DNA of 64,000 nt from Micromonospora sp. R77 (GCF_022747945.1 NZ_JALDST010000001.1:2666001-2730000); one strand, 5' to 3'. Positions 8,764-17,895 are shown, counted from the first letter of the stretch. Notes: generated from the sequence alone by a model not told the origin. Program-made: numbers and translations.

Positions 8764-9720
8764 ATGCCGGGAACACCGCCGACCCGCTTCGTCTACCTCG
8801 GGCCCGAGGGCACCTTCGCCGAGCAGGCGCTGCGTACCGTCTCCGCCGCCGAGCGTGGTTCCCGTACGCCCGCCCGCAGTGTCGGCGAGGCGCTGGACAG
8901 CGTACGGGTGGGGGACGCGGACGCGGCCCTGGTGCCGCTGGAGAACTCGATCGGCGGTGCCGTCGGGGTCACCCTCGACGAGATGATCGAGGGGGAACCC
9001 CTGGTCATCACCCGCGAGGTGATCCTGCCGGTGGAGTTCGTGCTGGCCGCCCGCGCGGGCACGTCGCTCGCCGACGTCCGGGGCGTGGCCGCCCACCCGC
9101 AGGCGTCCACCCAGTGCCGGGGCTGGCTGCGCGACCACCTGCCCGACGCGACCGTGGTCGACGTGCTCTCCAACGGCGCGGCGGCGGCCGGTGCCGCGAC
9201 CGGCGAGTACGACGCGGCGATCTGCGCCCCGATCGGGGCGTCCCGACACCGGCTCACCGTGCTCGCCGAGAAGATCGCCGACCACCCGGACGCGGTGACC
9301 CGCTTCGCGCTGGTGTCCCGCCCCGGCCCGCCCCCGCCCCCCACCGGGGACGACGTCACCTCGCTGGCGATCTACATCGCCCACGACCGGGTGGGTGCCC
9401 TGCTGTCGGTGCTGATGGAGCTGGCCGTCCGGGGGGTCAACATGTCCCGGATCGAGTCCCGCCCGACCGGCGAGGCCCTCGGCCGGTACGTCTTCTTCCT
9501 CGACTGCACCGGTCACGTCGCCGACGTCCGACTGGGTGAGGCGTTGCAGGGGCTGCGCCGGGTCTGCGCGGACGTCCGCTTCCTGGGGTCGTACCCCCGG
9601 CACCGCTGGAGTGCGGCGGCGGCCGAACGGCCGGTCCCCGCACCGGCCGGCCTCTCCGACGTCGACTACGCCGACGCGGCGGCCTGGGTGACCCGACTGC
9701 GCGCCGGTGAGCTGAGCTGA
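8764..9720 (+). CDS. pheA: Prephenate dehydratase
   Basis: 318 residues with the two expected domains. The catalytic domain opens with YLGPEGTFAEQAL and contains PLENSIGG and the conserved VTRF segment. A C-terminal ACT domain (ALLSVLMELAVRGVNMSRIE followed by SRP) binds phenylalanine in homologues. The enzyme converts prephenate to phenylpyruvate in phenylalanine synthesis and is usually feedback-inhibited through the ESRP motif, which is present. ATG 8764 lies 7 nt after TAGGCT (8751-8756), so the message is probably leaderless. No other aromatic genes are adjacent. Confidence 0.96.
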   Translation: MPGTPPTRFVYLGPEGTFAEQALRTVSAAERGSRTPARSVGEALDSVRVGDADAALVPLENSIGGAVGVTLDEMIEGEPLVITREVILPVEFVLAARAGTSLADVRGVAAHPQASTQCRGWLRDHLPDATVVDVLSNGAAAAGAATGEYDAAICAPIGASRHRLTVLAEKIADHPDAVTRFALVSRPGPPPPPTGDDVTSLAIYIAHDRVGALLSVLMELAVRGVNMSRIESRPTGEALGRYVFFLDCTGHVADVRLGEALQGLRRVCADVRFLGSYPRHRWSAAAAERPVPAPAGLSDVDYADAAAWVTRLRAGELS

Positions 9721-9721
9721 C

Positions 9722-9757
9722 GGTGCGCGGGCGCCCCACCCCGGGCGCCCGCGCACC
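9722..9757. terminator. Bidirectional hairpin terminator
   Basis: Perfect 15-bp inverted repeat GGTGCGCGGGCGCCC (9722-9736) and GGGCGCCCGCGCACC (9743-9757) with a 6-nt loop, placed between converging pheA and the AIM24 gene. No T-tract follows, as is usual in actinomycetes. Confidence 0.85.
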
Positions 9758-9763
9758 GGGCGG

Positions 9764-10486
9764 TCACTGCAGCAGGCCGCCGAGCAGGCCACCCTGCTGC
9801 TGCTGTGCTCCGCTGCCCTGCACCGGCGGCTCCTCCGACGGCTGCACCACCACGAAGCCCTGACCGGCGAAGCTCATCGTGAACGCCTCACCGGTGCTGC
9901 GGCCGAGCAGCGTGCCCAGGCCGAGCTGCTCGGCCCGGTGGTAGCCGGTCTGCAGGTTCGCCGACCAGCAGACCGCCGCCTGCGGGTCGACGTAGGTCGG
10001 GGCGTCGACGTTGAGCACCACCGGGGTGCCCTTGGTGGTGATCGCGATCCGGCCGTGGCCGGTGAAGACGCAGTTGAACAGGCCGGACGAGGACGCCATG
10101 CCCATCCCGCTGACCATCTTGATGTCGTACTGGAGGGTGGAGTCGAAGGCGAGCACGCTGGACCCGTTGATCGACAGCGCGTCGCCGGGCTCCAGGTCGA
10201 TGATGTGCACGTCCTTGGCCAGCTCGGCGAGGAAGACGTCACCCCGGCCGGAGAGCTTCATCAGCGGGACACCCTCGCCGGTGAGGCGCTGCTTGATGAA
10301 CTTGCCGATGCCGCCGGAGCCGAGCGCCTGGAACTGCACCTGCCCCTGGTAGGCGACCATCGACCCGACCCGGGCCATCGCCTCGCCGTTGAGCTCGATC
10401 TTCAGCATCTTGGAGTTCTGCAGCCGCATGCCCGGCTGCTGGGACTCCTTCTCGAGGTTCTCCGCGGAGAACAGGGCGCTGCGCAT
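9764..10486 (-). CDS. AIM24 family protein
   Basis: 240 residues of the AIM24/TIGR00266 beta-helix family: LKIELNGEAMARVGSMVAYQ near the N terminus, a Gly-rich turn GSGGIGKFIKQR, VFLAELAKDVHIIDLE and the C-terminal GEAFTMSFAGQGFVVVQPSE. The tail is Gln/Gly-rich and disordered (QQQQGGLLGGLLQ). The biochemical role of bacterial members is not established. AGGAGGAAACCC precedes ATG 10486, a strong ribosome site. Confidence 0.88.
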   Translation of the reverse strand: MRSALFSAENLEKESQQPGMRLQNSKMLKIELNGEAMARVGSMVAYQGQVQFQALGSGGIGKFIKQRLTGEGVPLMKLSGRGDVFLAELAKDVHIIDLEPGDALSINGSSVLAFDSTLQYDIKMVSGMGMASSSGLFNCVFTGHGRIAITTKGTPVVLNVDAPTYVDPQAAVCWSANLQTGYHRAEQLGLGTLLGRSTGEAFTMSFAGQGFVVVQPSEEPPVQGSGAQQQQGGLLGGLLQ

Positions 10487-10582
10487 GGGTTTCCTCCTGC
10501 ATCGGGGTGTGCCTGTTCCGCAGGTTAGGGGACCCGCGCAACGGCCGGCATCGGCCGAGCGGGGTGGAGCGGGGTGGACCGG

Positions 10583-10933
10583 TCAGCCCCAGCCGAGGGC
10601 GTGCAGCCGTTCGTCGTCGATCCCGAAGTGGTGGGCGATCTCGTGCACCACGGTGACCGCGACCTCCTCGACGACGTCGTCGTCGGAGTCGCAGATGCGC
10701 AGGATGGGCTTGCGGTAGATCAGGATGCGGTCCGGCAGGACGCCGGAGTAGTCCCAACCCCGGTCGGTGAGCGCGTGCCCCTCGTAGAGGCCGAGCAGGT
10801 CCTCGCCGGGCGGCGGGTCGTCCTCGACCAGGATCACCACGTTGCTCATCAGCCCGAGCAGCTCCTCGGGCACCTCGTCGAGGGCCTCGCCGACCAGCTC
10901 CTCGAACCGCTCACGGCTCATCTCCACGGCCAC
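10583..10933 (-). CDS. Small zincin-like metallopeptidase
   Basis: 116 residues with an HExxH zinc site near the C terminus (VTVVHEIAHHFGIDD) and the N-terminal helix FEELVGEALDEVPEEL, typical of the short actinobacterial metallopeptidase family (predicted acidic Zn-dependent proteases). Hydrolytic activity is inferred from the motif; the substrate is unknown. GTG 10933 is the longest start; an in-frame ATG at 10921 (MSRERFEEL) is a good alternative. Confidence 0.85.
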   Translation of the reverse strand: MAVEMSRERFEELVGEALDEVPEELLGLMSNVVILVEDDPPPGEDLLGLYEGHALTDRGWDYSGVLPDRILIYRKPILRICDSDDDVVEEVAVTVVHEIAHHFGIDDERLHALGWG

Positions 10934-11069
10934 CCGACCATTCTCCCCCGCGCGGCGCCGCCCGTACCGGCCGAGATCGGGGCAGCGGGACGGAAGCGGG
11001 TGCCCGCCGACATCGCGACGGGCACCCTTCCGGGACCGCGCGGGCCGCGCGCCCGCCCGGGGTGGGACG

Positions 11070-11501
11070 TCAGGAGGCCAGGCGGGCGTTCAGGGTGATC
11101 TGGGCGCCCGGGGAGAGCAGCCGCGAGATCGGGCAGTTCTCCTTGGCCGCCTCGGCGAGCTTGCCGAACTGGGCCTCGTCCATGCCCGGGACCTGGCCGA
11201 CCGTGTCCAGGTCGATCCGGGTCACGGTCATGCCCGCGTCGGTCTTGTCGAAGTGGACCTTGGCGGTGGTCTCCACCGAGGTGTCGGTGGCGCCCGCGTC
11301 GGCGAGCTGCTTGGACAGCGCCATCGAGAAGCAGCCGGCGTGCGCGGCGCCGATCAGCTCCTCGGGGTTGGTCCCCTCGCCCTCCTCGAAGCGCGACTTG
11401 AACGAGTAGTTCCCGGTCAGGCCGCCCTTGCCGGTGCGGACGGTCCCGGCACCCTCGGTGAGGTTGCCCTGCCAACGTGCGGATGCGGTACGGATAGGCA
11501 T
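11070..11501 (-). CDS. OsmC family peroxiredoxin-like protein
   Basis: 143 residues with both redox cysteines of the OsmC/Ohr fold: AHAGCFSMALS and KENCPISRLL. The N-terminal strand block (ARWQGNLTEGAG) and NPEELIGAAHAGC match OsmC rather than Ohr. The family reduces organic hydroperoxides using a thiol cofactor. ATG 11501 is 6 nt from TAGCGT (complement of 11508-11513), giving a leaderless arrangement. Confidence 0.93.
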   Translation of the reverse strand: MPIRTASARWQGNLTEGAGTVRTGKGGLTGNYSFKSRFEEGEGTNPEELIGAAHAGCFSMALSKQLADAGATDTSVETTAKVHFDKTDAGMTVTRIDLDTVGQVPGMDEAQFGKLAEAAKENCPISRLLSPGAQITLNARLAS

Positions 11502-11634
11502 GCCCCGACGCTAGCCGAAACCGGACGCGGGTGCACCGAGCAGCACGGACCCGCCTGCCGGACTCGCGGTGCCGGTTGTCGAGTGCCGGCTGTGGAATGA
11601 TTCGACTCTGGCCCGCGCACTCGGAAGGGTGGCC

Positions 11635-12378
11635 ATGTCCCAGGATCTCCCCGTTCCCAGGCAGGACAGGCGGCCCGACGGGACGACCGTCGTCGAGTGG
11701 GGTGACACCGGTACGACGTCCCCGGGCCGGCTCGGGCGTTCCCTCGCCGACCTGGGTCGGGACCGCCGCCTGCCGCCGGTGCTCGCCGGACTGGGTGCGG
11801 TGGCCGCGGTGGCCTCGCTGGTCGGCGAGTGGCTGGTGATGACGGTCCCGAACGGCGGTCCGGAGGGCAACACCCCGATCCGGGTGCCCGCCGGCGTCTC
11901 CGACGTGGCCGGCTTCGGGGTGGGCTACCTGGTGGGTCTGCTCGGCCTGGCCGTCGCGGTGGCGCTCGCCCTGAGCGGCACCGCCGCCGTCCGGCGCAAC
12001 GCCCGGGTGGCGGGCCTCGGTCTGGCGGCGGCTCTGCTGGCCGTGCTGACCGCGACCGCGCTCTCCCTGGACGACTCGGGCCAGCGGACCCTCTTCTACT
12101 CGTCCGAGGAGGGCTTCCGGGTCGAGTACGGACGGGGCCTGGTGACCGCCTTCCTCGCGACCGCCCTGCTGGCGGCGGCGCTGCACCTGTCCGGCCGGTC
12201 CACCGCCGAGCCGGTCGGCCCGGCGGCCGAGGGCGCGGACGACGGGTCGGACCCGGCCGAGCCGCCCCCGGTGCACCGGCGCCGCCGGGCGCGGTCGGTC
12301 GACGAGCGACCGCCCGCGCCGGCCGATCTGACGGTCGAGCCCACGGTGCCGTTCGCCCGCCTCGAACCACCGCGCTGA
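11635..12378 (+). CDS. Predicted four-helix membrane protein
   Basis: 247 residues with four likely membrane helices: around VLAGLGAVAAVASLVGEWLV, VGYLVGLLGLAVAVALAL, GLGLAAALLAVLTATAL and LVTAFLATALLAAALHL. The N terminus and the Arg/Pro-rich C-terminal tail (RRRRARSVDERPP) are polar and probably cytoplasmic. No family is recognised. ATG 11635 follows GGAAGGGTGG, a reasonable ribosome site. Confidence 0.75.
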   Translation: MSQDLPVPRQDRRPDGTTVVEWGDTGTTSPGRLGRSLADLGRDRRLPPVLAGLGAVAAVASLVGEWLVMTVPNGGPEGNTPIRVPAGVSDVAGFGVGYLVGLLGLAVAVALALSGTAAVRRNARVAGLGLAAALLAVLTATALSLDDSGQRTLFYSSEEGFRVEYGRGLVTAFLATALLAAALHLSGRSTAEPVGPAAEGADDGSDPAEPPPVHRRRRARSVDERPPAPADLTVEPTVPFARLEPPR

Positions 12379-12565
12379 CGACCGGGTGCCGCACGTCCGA
12401 GGGCGGGTGATGGACACCGGACGGCCACCCCGGGTTGGTGCCCGATTCGTCGGGAAGCCGTGGTTGCGGCCGGTTCGGCGAGGTACGGTTGCTGCCCGCC
12501 GTTCGTGGGCCGAGGCACCGACGACCAGGACGGCTGGCGTGACGGCGGCGGGCGAAGGAGGACCG

Positions 12566-13387
12566 ATGACCCGCCCGGGACTGCCCAAGCTGATCGCCAC
12601 CGACCTCGACGGCACGCTCGTCCGCAGCGACGACACCGTCTCCGCGTACACCCATGGGGTGCTCGACCGGGTCCGGGCCGCCGGGATCCCGGTCGTCGGC
12701 GCCACCGGTCGCGGGCCGCGGCTGACCGAGCTGACCCGCAACGACATCCGGGCCGCCGACTTCCTGGTGATGGCGGGCGGGGGCCGGGTGGTCGACCAGA
12801 GCGACCCCGCCGGGCCGGTGGTGCTGCGCGACGAGCGGCTGCCGGCCGAGGTGCTCGCCGGCCTGCTGGCCGGCCTGGAGGCCGAGGTCGGCCCGCTGAC
12901 CGTGATGGTGGAGGCGTCCGACGAGCACGACGCGCCGCTGTGGGGCGACTACCACCCGAGCTGGCCCTACCAGGACCGGTTCGAGGCGCGCAGCCGGGCC
13001 GAGTGCCTCTCCTGCGACGTGATCAAGGCGTTCGTCCGGACCGCCGACCACCACGTCGACGAGCTGCTGGAGGTGGCCCGGGCGATCGTGCCGCCGGAGG
13101 TGGCCACGCTCACCCAGGCCGGTCTCAACTTCGTCGAGATCTGCCCACCCGGGGTGGACAAGTCCACCGGGCTCAGCGTGGTCGCGCAGCGCCTCGGGGT
13201 CGATCCGGCCGAGGTGCTGGTCTTCGGTGACATGCCCAACGACCTGCCGATGTTCGCCTGGGCCGGCTGGGCCCGGGTGGCCGTCTCCAACGCCCACCCC
13301 GCCGTCCGCGCCGCCGCCGACGAGGTGACCCTGCGCAACGACGACGACGGAGTCGCGATCTACCTGGACCGACTACTGTCCCGGTGA
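12566..13387 (+). CDS. HAD superfamily hydrolase, Cof-type
   Basis: 273 residues. The HAD motifs are motif I ATDLDGTLV, motif II GATGRGP, a motif III Lys around DVIKAF, and motif IV FGDMPNDLPMF. The large cap between motifs II and III makes it a Cof/type IIB phosphatase acting on small phosphorylated metabolites; the substrate is unknown. AAGGAGGA just before ATG 12566 sets the start. Its TGA overlaps the ATG of a paralogue, so the two are translationally coupled. Confidence 0.92.
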   Translation: MTRPGLPKLIATDLDGTLVRSDDTVSAYTHGVLDRVRAAGIPVVGATGRGPRLTELTRNDIRAADFLVMAGGGRVVDQSDPAGPVVLRDERLPAEVLAGLLAGLEAEVGPLTVMVEASDEHDAPLWGDYHPSWPYQDRFEARSRAECLSCDVIKAFVRTADHHVDELLEVARAIVPPEVATLTQAGLNFVEICPPGVDKSTGLSVVAQRLGVDPAEVLVFGDMPNDLPMFAWAGWARVAVSNAHPAVRAAADEVTLRNDDDGVAIYLDRLLSR

Positions 13388-14199
13388 TGCGAGAGGTACC
13401 CCGGCTGGTCGCGACCGACATCGACGGCACCCTGATCGACGACGACCGGGTGGTCAGCCCGCGTACCGCGGGGGTGCTGCAGCGGATCTCCGCGGCGGGC
13501 ACGCCGGTCGTGCTGGTCACCGGCCGCCCGATCCGCTGGCTGCAACTCGTGTACGACCAGCTCGCCGCCCCGCTCCCGGCGATCTGCGCCAACGGGGCGG
13601 TGGTCTACGACCCGGTCGCCGACGAGGTGCTGCGGGCCGACCCGCTCGCCCCGGAACTGCTCGCCGAGGTGGCCCGGCGGCTGCGGGCCGAGGTGCCCGG
13701 GGTCAGCTTCGCGGTGGAGATCGTGGACAGCCGGCAGATGCGGCACGAGGCGCACTACCCGCTGCGCTGGGACGCCGACGCCGAGGCGATCCGGGCGATC
13801 GAGTCGCCGGAGGAGCTGCACTCCGTGCCGGCGGTGAAGTTGCTGGCCCGGGCCGGCGAGCAGGACCCGGACGCGTTCGTCCGGGTGGTGGCCGGGGCGT
13901 TGCAGGGGCTGGCCGAGGCGACCCACTCGTCGTACAGCGGGCTGGTCGAGATCTCCGCCGCCGGGGTGACCAAGGCGGCGGGACTGGCCTGGTACTGCGC
14001 CCGGCTCGGCATCGACGAGCGGGACGTGCTGGCCTTCGGCGACATGCCGAACGACGTGCCGATGCTCACCTGGGCCGGCCGGGCGGTGGCCGTGGCGAAC
14101 GCGCACCCCGCCGTCCTGGAGATCGCCGACGAGGTCACGGCGGCGAACTCCGCCGACGGCGTGGCGGCGTACCTGGAGCAGGTCTTCGGGCTGGCCTGA
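13387..14199 (+). CDS. HAD superfamily hydrolase, Cof-type (second copy)
   Basis: 270 residues, a paralogue of the preceding gene: motif I ATDIDGTLIDDD, motif II LVTGRP, and motif IV AFGDMPNDVPML followed by AVANAHPAV. ATG 13387 shares its A with the upstream stop (TGATG); a GTG three bases earlier is also possible. Tandem duplication followed by divergence is likely, because motif order and C-terminal layout are the same but the cap sequence differs. Confidence 0.92.
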   Translation: MREVPRLVATDIDGTLIDDDRVVSPRTAGVLQRISAAGTPVVLVTGRPIRWLQLVYDQLAAPLPAICANGAVVYDPVADEVLRADPLAPELLAEVARRLRAEVPGVSFAVEIVDSRQMRHEAHYPLRWDADAEAIRAIESPEELHSVPAVKLLARAGEQDPDAFVRVVAGALQGLAEATHSSYSGLVEISAAGVTKAAGLAWYCARLGIDERDVLAFGDMPNDVPMLTWAGRAVAVANAHPAVLEIADEVTAANSADGVAAYLEQVFGLA

Positions 14200-14200
14200 G

Positions 14201-14239
14201 CGGGCCCGGGCGCCGCCCTTCGCGCGGCGCCCGGGCCCG
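14201..14239. terminator. Bidirectional hairpin terminator
   Basis: Perfect 15-bp inverted repeat CGGGCCCGGGCGCCG (14201-14215) and CGGCGCCCGGGCCCG (14225-14239) with a 9-nt loop, between the converging HAD and bpa genes. Confidence 0.85.
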
Positions 14240-14240
14240 G

Positions 14241-14828
14241 TCAGAGGTACTGGCCGGTGCTGTGACCGTCGCCGCCCTGCGGCTGGCCCATGCCGGGCAT
14301 CCCCGGCATGATCCCGCCGGGGCCGCTGGGGAGCGCCTGCCGGCCGGAGCGCATCTGCTCCAGCTGCACCCGGGCGGCCATCTGCTGGGCCACCAGCGCC
14401 GCCTGGATGCCGTGGAACAGGCCCTCCAGCCAGCCGACCAGCTGGGCGTGCGCGATCCGCAGCTCACCCTCGCTGGGCGCCTTCTCCTCGGTGAAGGGCA
14501 GCGAGATCCGCTCCAGCTCCTCGCGCAGCTCGGGGGCGAGGCCCTCCTTCAGCTCGACGATCGAGCGTTCGTGGATCTCGCGCATCCGGTGCCGGCTGGC
14601 GTCGTCGAGCGGCGCGGACTTGACCTCCTCCAGCAGCTGCTTGATCATGCTGCCGATCCGCATCACCTTGGCCGGCTGTTCGACCAGGCGGGTGGGGTCC
14701 TCGCCGTGGCCCTCCTCGGTCGGCACGGCGCCGACCGGCCGGCCGTCCGGGCCGACCACCACCACGGTGCCGGGGATGCCGTCCTGGCCCGGCTCGTCAT
14801 TCTGTCCAGCTGAGCGCGCGTCGGTCAT
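14241..14828 (-). CDS. bpa: Bacterial proteasome activator
   Basis: 195 residues matching the Bpa/DUF2587 family (Mycobacterium Rv3780). A disordered N terminus leads into GTVVVVGPDGRPVG, then a helical bundle (VMRIGSMIKQLLEEVK, LREELERISLPF, LVGWLEGLFHGIQAAL), and the protein ends GQYL. In homologues a dodecameric ring docks this HbYX-type tail into the 20S proteasome and opens the gate without ATP. ATG 14828 starts family homology (MTDARS); in-frame starts further upstream are less likely. Mpa and proteasome genes are not in the window. Confidence 0.93.
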   Translation of the reverse strand: MTDARSAGQNDEPGQDGIPGTVVVVGPDGRPVGAVPTEEGHGEDPTRLVEQPAKVMRIGSMIKQLLEEVKSAPLDDASRHRMREIHERSIVELKEGLAPELREELERISLPFTEEKAPSEGELRIAHAQLVGWLEGLFHGIQAALVAQQMAARVQLEQMRSGRQALPSGPGGIMPGMPGMGQPQGGDGHSTGQYL

Positions 14829-14923
14829 GCCACCCATCTTTACCCAGCGCCCGCCGGGCACACGCGCCGGGACCGGCTCCCGGGGCGGCGGGACGCCGCC
14901 GGGCCCGCGCTACCGTCGCTGCC

Positions 14924-15751
14924 ATGTCCACCGACCCGCGCGACGTGCTGACCCGGCCCGCCCCGGCGCCGGACGTCACGGTCGCCTACGGCGACCGTCC
15001 CGACCAACTTGCCGATCTGCGCCGACCCGCCGGCAGCGGTCCGGCCCGCCCGCTGGTGATCGTCGTGCACGGGGGCTTCTGGCGAGCGGAGTACGACCGG
15101 AGCCACACCGGCCCGATGGCGGCGGCACTGGCCGCGCTGGGCCACCCGGTCGCCCAGGTCGAGTACCGCCGTACCGGGCAGCCCGGCGGGGGCTGGCCGG
15201 GCACCCTCACCGACGTGCTGGCCGGGGTGGCCGCACTGCCCGGACTGGCCGCCGCCGCACTGCCCGGCCGGGTGAGCGCCGCGCCGCCGATCCTGGTCGG
15301 TCACTCGGCCGGCGGCCACCTGGCGCTGTACGCGGCGGCGCAGGCCCCGGCCACGGTCGGCGGGGTGCTGGCGCTGGCCCCGGTGGCCGACCTCGCCGAG
15401 GCGTACCGGCTGGACCTGGACGGTGGGGCGGTGGCCGCGCTGCTCGGCGGGGGCCCGGCCGAGGTGCCGGACCGGTACGCGGCGACCGATCCATCGGCGT
15501 TGGTGCCGATCCGAGTACGCACAGTAGTCGTTCACGGGACGCTGGACCGTCAGGTCCCGATCGCGATGAGCCGCTCCTGGGTCGCCGCGGCCCGGGCGGC
15601 GGGTTCCCAGGCCACGCTGGTTGAGCTGCCCGAATCGGAGCATTTCGGTCTCATCGCGCCGGGATCGTCGGCCTGGCCGACAGTCCTCGACGCGTTGCGG
15701 TCCCTGCACGGTGATCTTCGGGGCATTGACGCAGCGTCGCCAAGCAGGTAG
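14924..15751 (+). CDS. Alpha/beta hydrolase
   Basis: 275 residues with a standard alpha/beta-hydrolase layout: oxyanion motif VVHGGFW, nucleophile elbow GHSAGGH, late acid in HGTLDRQVP and the histidine in SEHFG. It resembles the BD-FAE/kynurenine-formamidase group of esterases, but no tryptophan-degradation genes are near, so the substrate is open. ATG 14924 lies 7 nt after TACCGT (14911-14916), a leaderless arrangement. Confidence 0.88.
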   Translation: MSTDPRDVLTRPAPAPDVTVAYGDRPDQLADLRRPAGSGPARPLVIVVHGGFWRAEYDRSHTGPMAAALAALGHPVAQVEYRRTGQPGGGWPGTLTDVLAGVAALPGLAAAALPGRVSAAPPILVGHSAGGHLALYAAAQAPATVGGVLALAPVADLAEAYRLDLDGGAVAALLGGGPAEVPDRYAATDPSALVPIRVRTVVVHGTLDRQVPIAMSRSWVAAARAAGSQATLVELPESEHFGLIAPGSSAWPTVLDALRSLHGDLRGIDAASPSR

Positions 15752-15799
15752 AACGCCGGAGGGGCGGTCAGCCCTGCCAGCGCTTTTGGAAGGAAACCG

Positions 15800-17005
15800 G
15801 TGTCGCAGATGAACCGTAGGCGGGCACTCCAACTGCTGGCCGCACTCGGCACCACGGGGCTGGCGGCCGGCTGCGGCCCCGACTCCGACGGCGCGGGGGA
15901 CGAGCCGGGCAGCGCGGTCAAGATCGGACTGATCGCGCCGGGCACCGGGCCGAACAAGCCGATCGGCGACGAGATCACCAACGGTTTCGAGCTCTTCCTC
16001 GCCCTCAACGACCAGCGCCTCGGCGGCCACCCGGTGACCCTCGTGCAGGCCGACGAGGGCGACAGCGCCAAGAGCGCCCAGACCGCCGCGGACCGGCTGC
16101 TCAAGGAGGGCGTGGTGGCCCTCACCGGCGTGGTCGGCTCGACAGCGATGTCCGGTATCCGGGACATGGTCGAGCAGGCCCGCGTCCCGTTGATCGGCTC
16201 GAACGCCTCCCCGGCCAGCCTGCAGAGCGTCGTCTACATCTGGCGCACGTCGTACGTGCTGGACGAGCCGGGCCAGGCGCTCGGCGACTACCTCCGGCAG
16301 ACGCTCAAGGCCGGCGACCGGCTGATGATCGTGGCCCCGGAGGGGCAGGGCAGCCTGGACGTGATCGCGGGCTTCCGGCGGGGCTACGAGGTGGGCGGGG
16401 TACGCCTCACCGACGCCCCGATCATCACCACCAACAGCGCCAGCCCGAGCAAGGGCGACTTCGCCCCCTACATCCGCCGCGCGCTCAACCGCAAGCCGAC
16501 CGCCATCTTCTGCCACTACGCCGGCAAGCCGGCGGTCGCGTTCATCAAGCAGCTCTACGACGAGGGCTACCAGGGCCGGATCTACGCCCCCGGCTTCCTC
16601 ACCGAGGGCTCGGTCCTGGGCGACCTGGAGAGCGAGACCAGCACCATCGAGAAGTACGGCATCGAAACGGCGCTGAACTACTCCGCCGACCTGAACAACA
16701 CCGCCAACCGGGTGTTCGCCTCGGCCTACCGCAAGACCTACAACAGCTCGCCGACCACCTACGCGATGGCCTCGTACGACGCCGCGCAGGTGCTCGACAA
16801 GGCACTCCGGATCGCCGGACCGAACCCGAACCCGCAGCAGGTCAACCTGGCGCTCGGTCAGATCGGTCAGATCGACAGCCCGCGCGGGGCCTGGCAGTTC
16901 AACCAGCCGCGTACGCCGCAGCAGAAGTGGTACCTGCGCCGGGTGCAGAAGGACGGGCAGCTGTTGTCGAACGTCGTGATCAGCGAGCTGGCCACGCTCG
17001 GCTGA
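15800..17005 (+). CDS. Branched-chain amino-acid-type ABC substrate-binding lipoprotein
   Basis: 401 residues. The N terminus has an RRR motif followed by a hydrophobic stretch and the lipobox LAAGC, suggesting Tat or Sec export and lipid anchoring. The mature part is a type I periplasmic-binding fold: KIGLIAPGTGPNKPIGDEI, GVVGSTAMSGI and PLIGSNASP are typical of Leu/Ile/Val-binding (LivK-like) proteins. GTG 15800 follows GGAAGGAAACC; ATG 15809 is an alternative. No permease or ATPase genes are adjacent, so it is an orphan receptor. Confidence 0.88.
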   Translation: MSQMNRRRALQLLAALGTTGLAAGCGPDSDGAGDEPGSAVKIGLIAPGTGPNKPIGDEITNGFELFLALNDQRLGGHPVTLVQADEGDSAKSAQTAADRLLKEGVVALTGVVGSTAMSGIRDMVEQARVPLIGSNASPASLQSVVYIWRTSYVLDEPGQALGDYLRQTLKAGDRLMIVAPEGQGSLDVIAGFRRGYEVGGVRLTDAPIITTNSASPSKGDFAPYIRRALNRKPTAIFCHYAGKPAVAFIKQLYDEGYQGRIYAPGFLTEGSVLGDLESETSTIEKYGIETALNYSADLNNTANRVFASAYRKTYNSSPTTYAMASYDAAQVLDKALRIAGPNPNPQQVNLALGQIGQIDSPRGAWQFNQPRTPQQKWYLRRVQKDGQLLSNVVISELATLG

Positions 17006-17023
17006 GCGGCCCCCCCGTACGCC

Positions 17024-17059
17024 GACGGGCCGGCCTCCGCGAGCGGAGGCCGGCCCGTC
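17024..17059. terminator. Bidirectional hairpin terminator
   Basis: Perfect 16-bp stem GACGGGCCGGCCTCCG (17024-17039) and CGGAGGCCGGCCCGTC (17044-17059) with the tetraloop CGAG, between converging genes. Confidence 0.88.
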
Positions 17060-17069
17060 GTCCGCAGCG

Positions 17070-17894
17070 TCAGTCGCGCAGCTCGGCGATGCAGCACTTC
17101 ACGCTGCCGCCGCCCTTCTTCAACTCGGCCAGCTCCACCGGCACCGGATGGTAGCCGGCGGCCTTGAGCTTGCCCGCCAGCCGGCTGGCCTCGCTGTTGA
17201 GCACGACGTTGAGGCCGTCGCTGACCAGGTTCAGCCCGAAGGCCAGGGCGTCGGAGTCGTCCGCGTGCACCGCGTCCGGGAAGAGCTGGGTGAGCACCCG
17301 CTGGCTGGCCGCCGAGAACGCGCCCGGGTAGTAGACGACGTTCCCGTCGTCGATCGAGGCGAGCGCCACGTCCAGGTGGTAGAAGCGCGGGTCGACCAGG
17401 CGCAGCGACACCACCGGCCGGCCCAGCGCCTCCTGCGCCTCGGCGTGCGCCGGCAGCTCCGTCCGGAAGCCGTGCCCGGCCAGGATCAGGCCGCCGTGCG
17501 CCTCCGGCAGGTACGCGAAGTCGCCCTCGCCCTCGTTGGTCTCGCTCGGCGCGATGAACCGCCAGTCCCGCGACTCGTAGAACGCCCGGTGCAGGGCGGC
17601 CTCGGCGGCCCGCTGCTCGTGCTTGAACTGGGCGCCGTAGACCGTGCCGTCGACCACGAAGGCGCCGTTGGCCGCGAAGACCATGTCGGGCAGCCCCGCC
17701 TCGGGCGTGAGCAGGTGCACCTCGTGACCGAGGCCGACCAGCGTCTCCCGCAGGCGGTCCCACTGCTTGACCGCCAGTTCGGCGTCGACCGGCGCGGTCA
17801 CGTCCATCCAGGGGTTGATGGCGTACTCGACCGCGAAGTGCTCAGGCGAGCACATGAGATATGTCCGCTTTCGCGGGACTCGCTGCTGGTTCAC
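17070..17894 (-). CDS. Dimethylargininase / amidinotransferase-family hydrolase
   Basis: 274 residues of the guanidino-modifying fold: YLMCSPEHFAVEYAINPWMD at the N terminus, GLPDMVFAANGAFVV, the EGEGDF acidic loop, the YHLDVALASI block with the catalytic His, and a C-terminal KKGGGSVKCCI carrying the nucleophilic Cys. It is probably an N-dimethylarginine dimethylaminohydrolase, giving citrulline and dimethylamine, though ornithine-forming relatives cannot be excluded. GTG 17894 is 8 nt from TACTCT. It is divergent from an Lrp-type regulator, which probably controls it. Confidence 0.85.
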   Translation of the reverse strand: MNQQRVPRKRTYLMCSPEHFAVEYAINPWMDVTAPVDAELAVKQWDRLRETLVGLGHEVHLLTPEAGLPDMVFAANGAFVVDGTVYGAQFKHEQRAAEAALHRAFYESRDWRFIAPSETNEGEGDFAYLPEAHGGLILAGHGFRTELPAHAEAQEALGRPVVSLRLVDPRFYHLDVALASIDDGNVVYYPGAFSAASQRVLTQLFPDAVHADDSDALAFGLNLVSDGLNVVLNSEASRLAGKLKAAGYHPVPVELAELKKGGGSVKCCIAELRD

Positions 17895-17895
17895 G

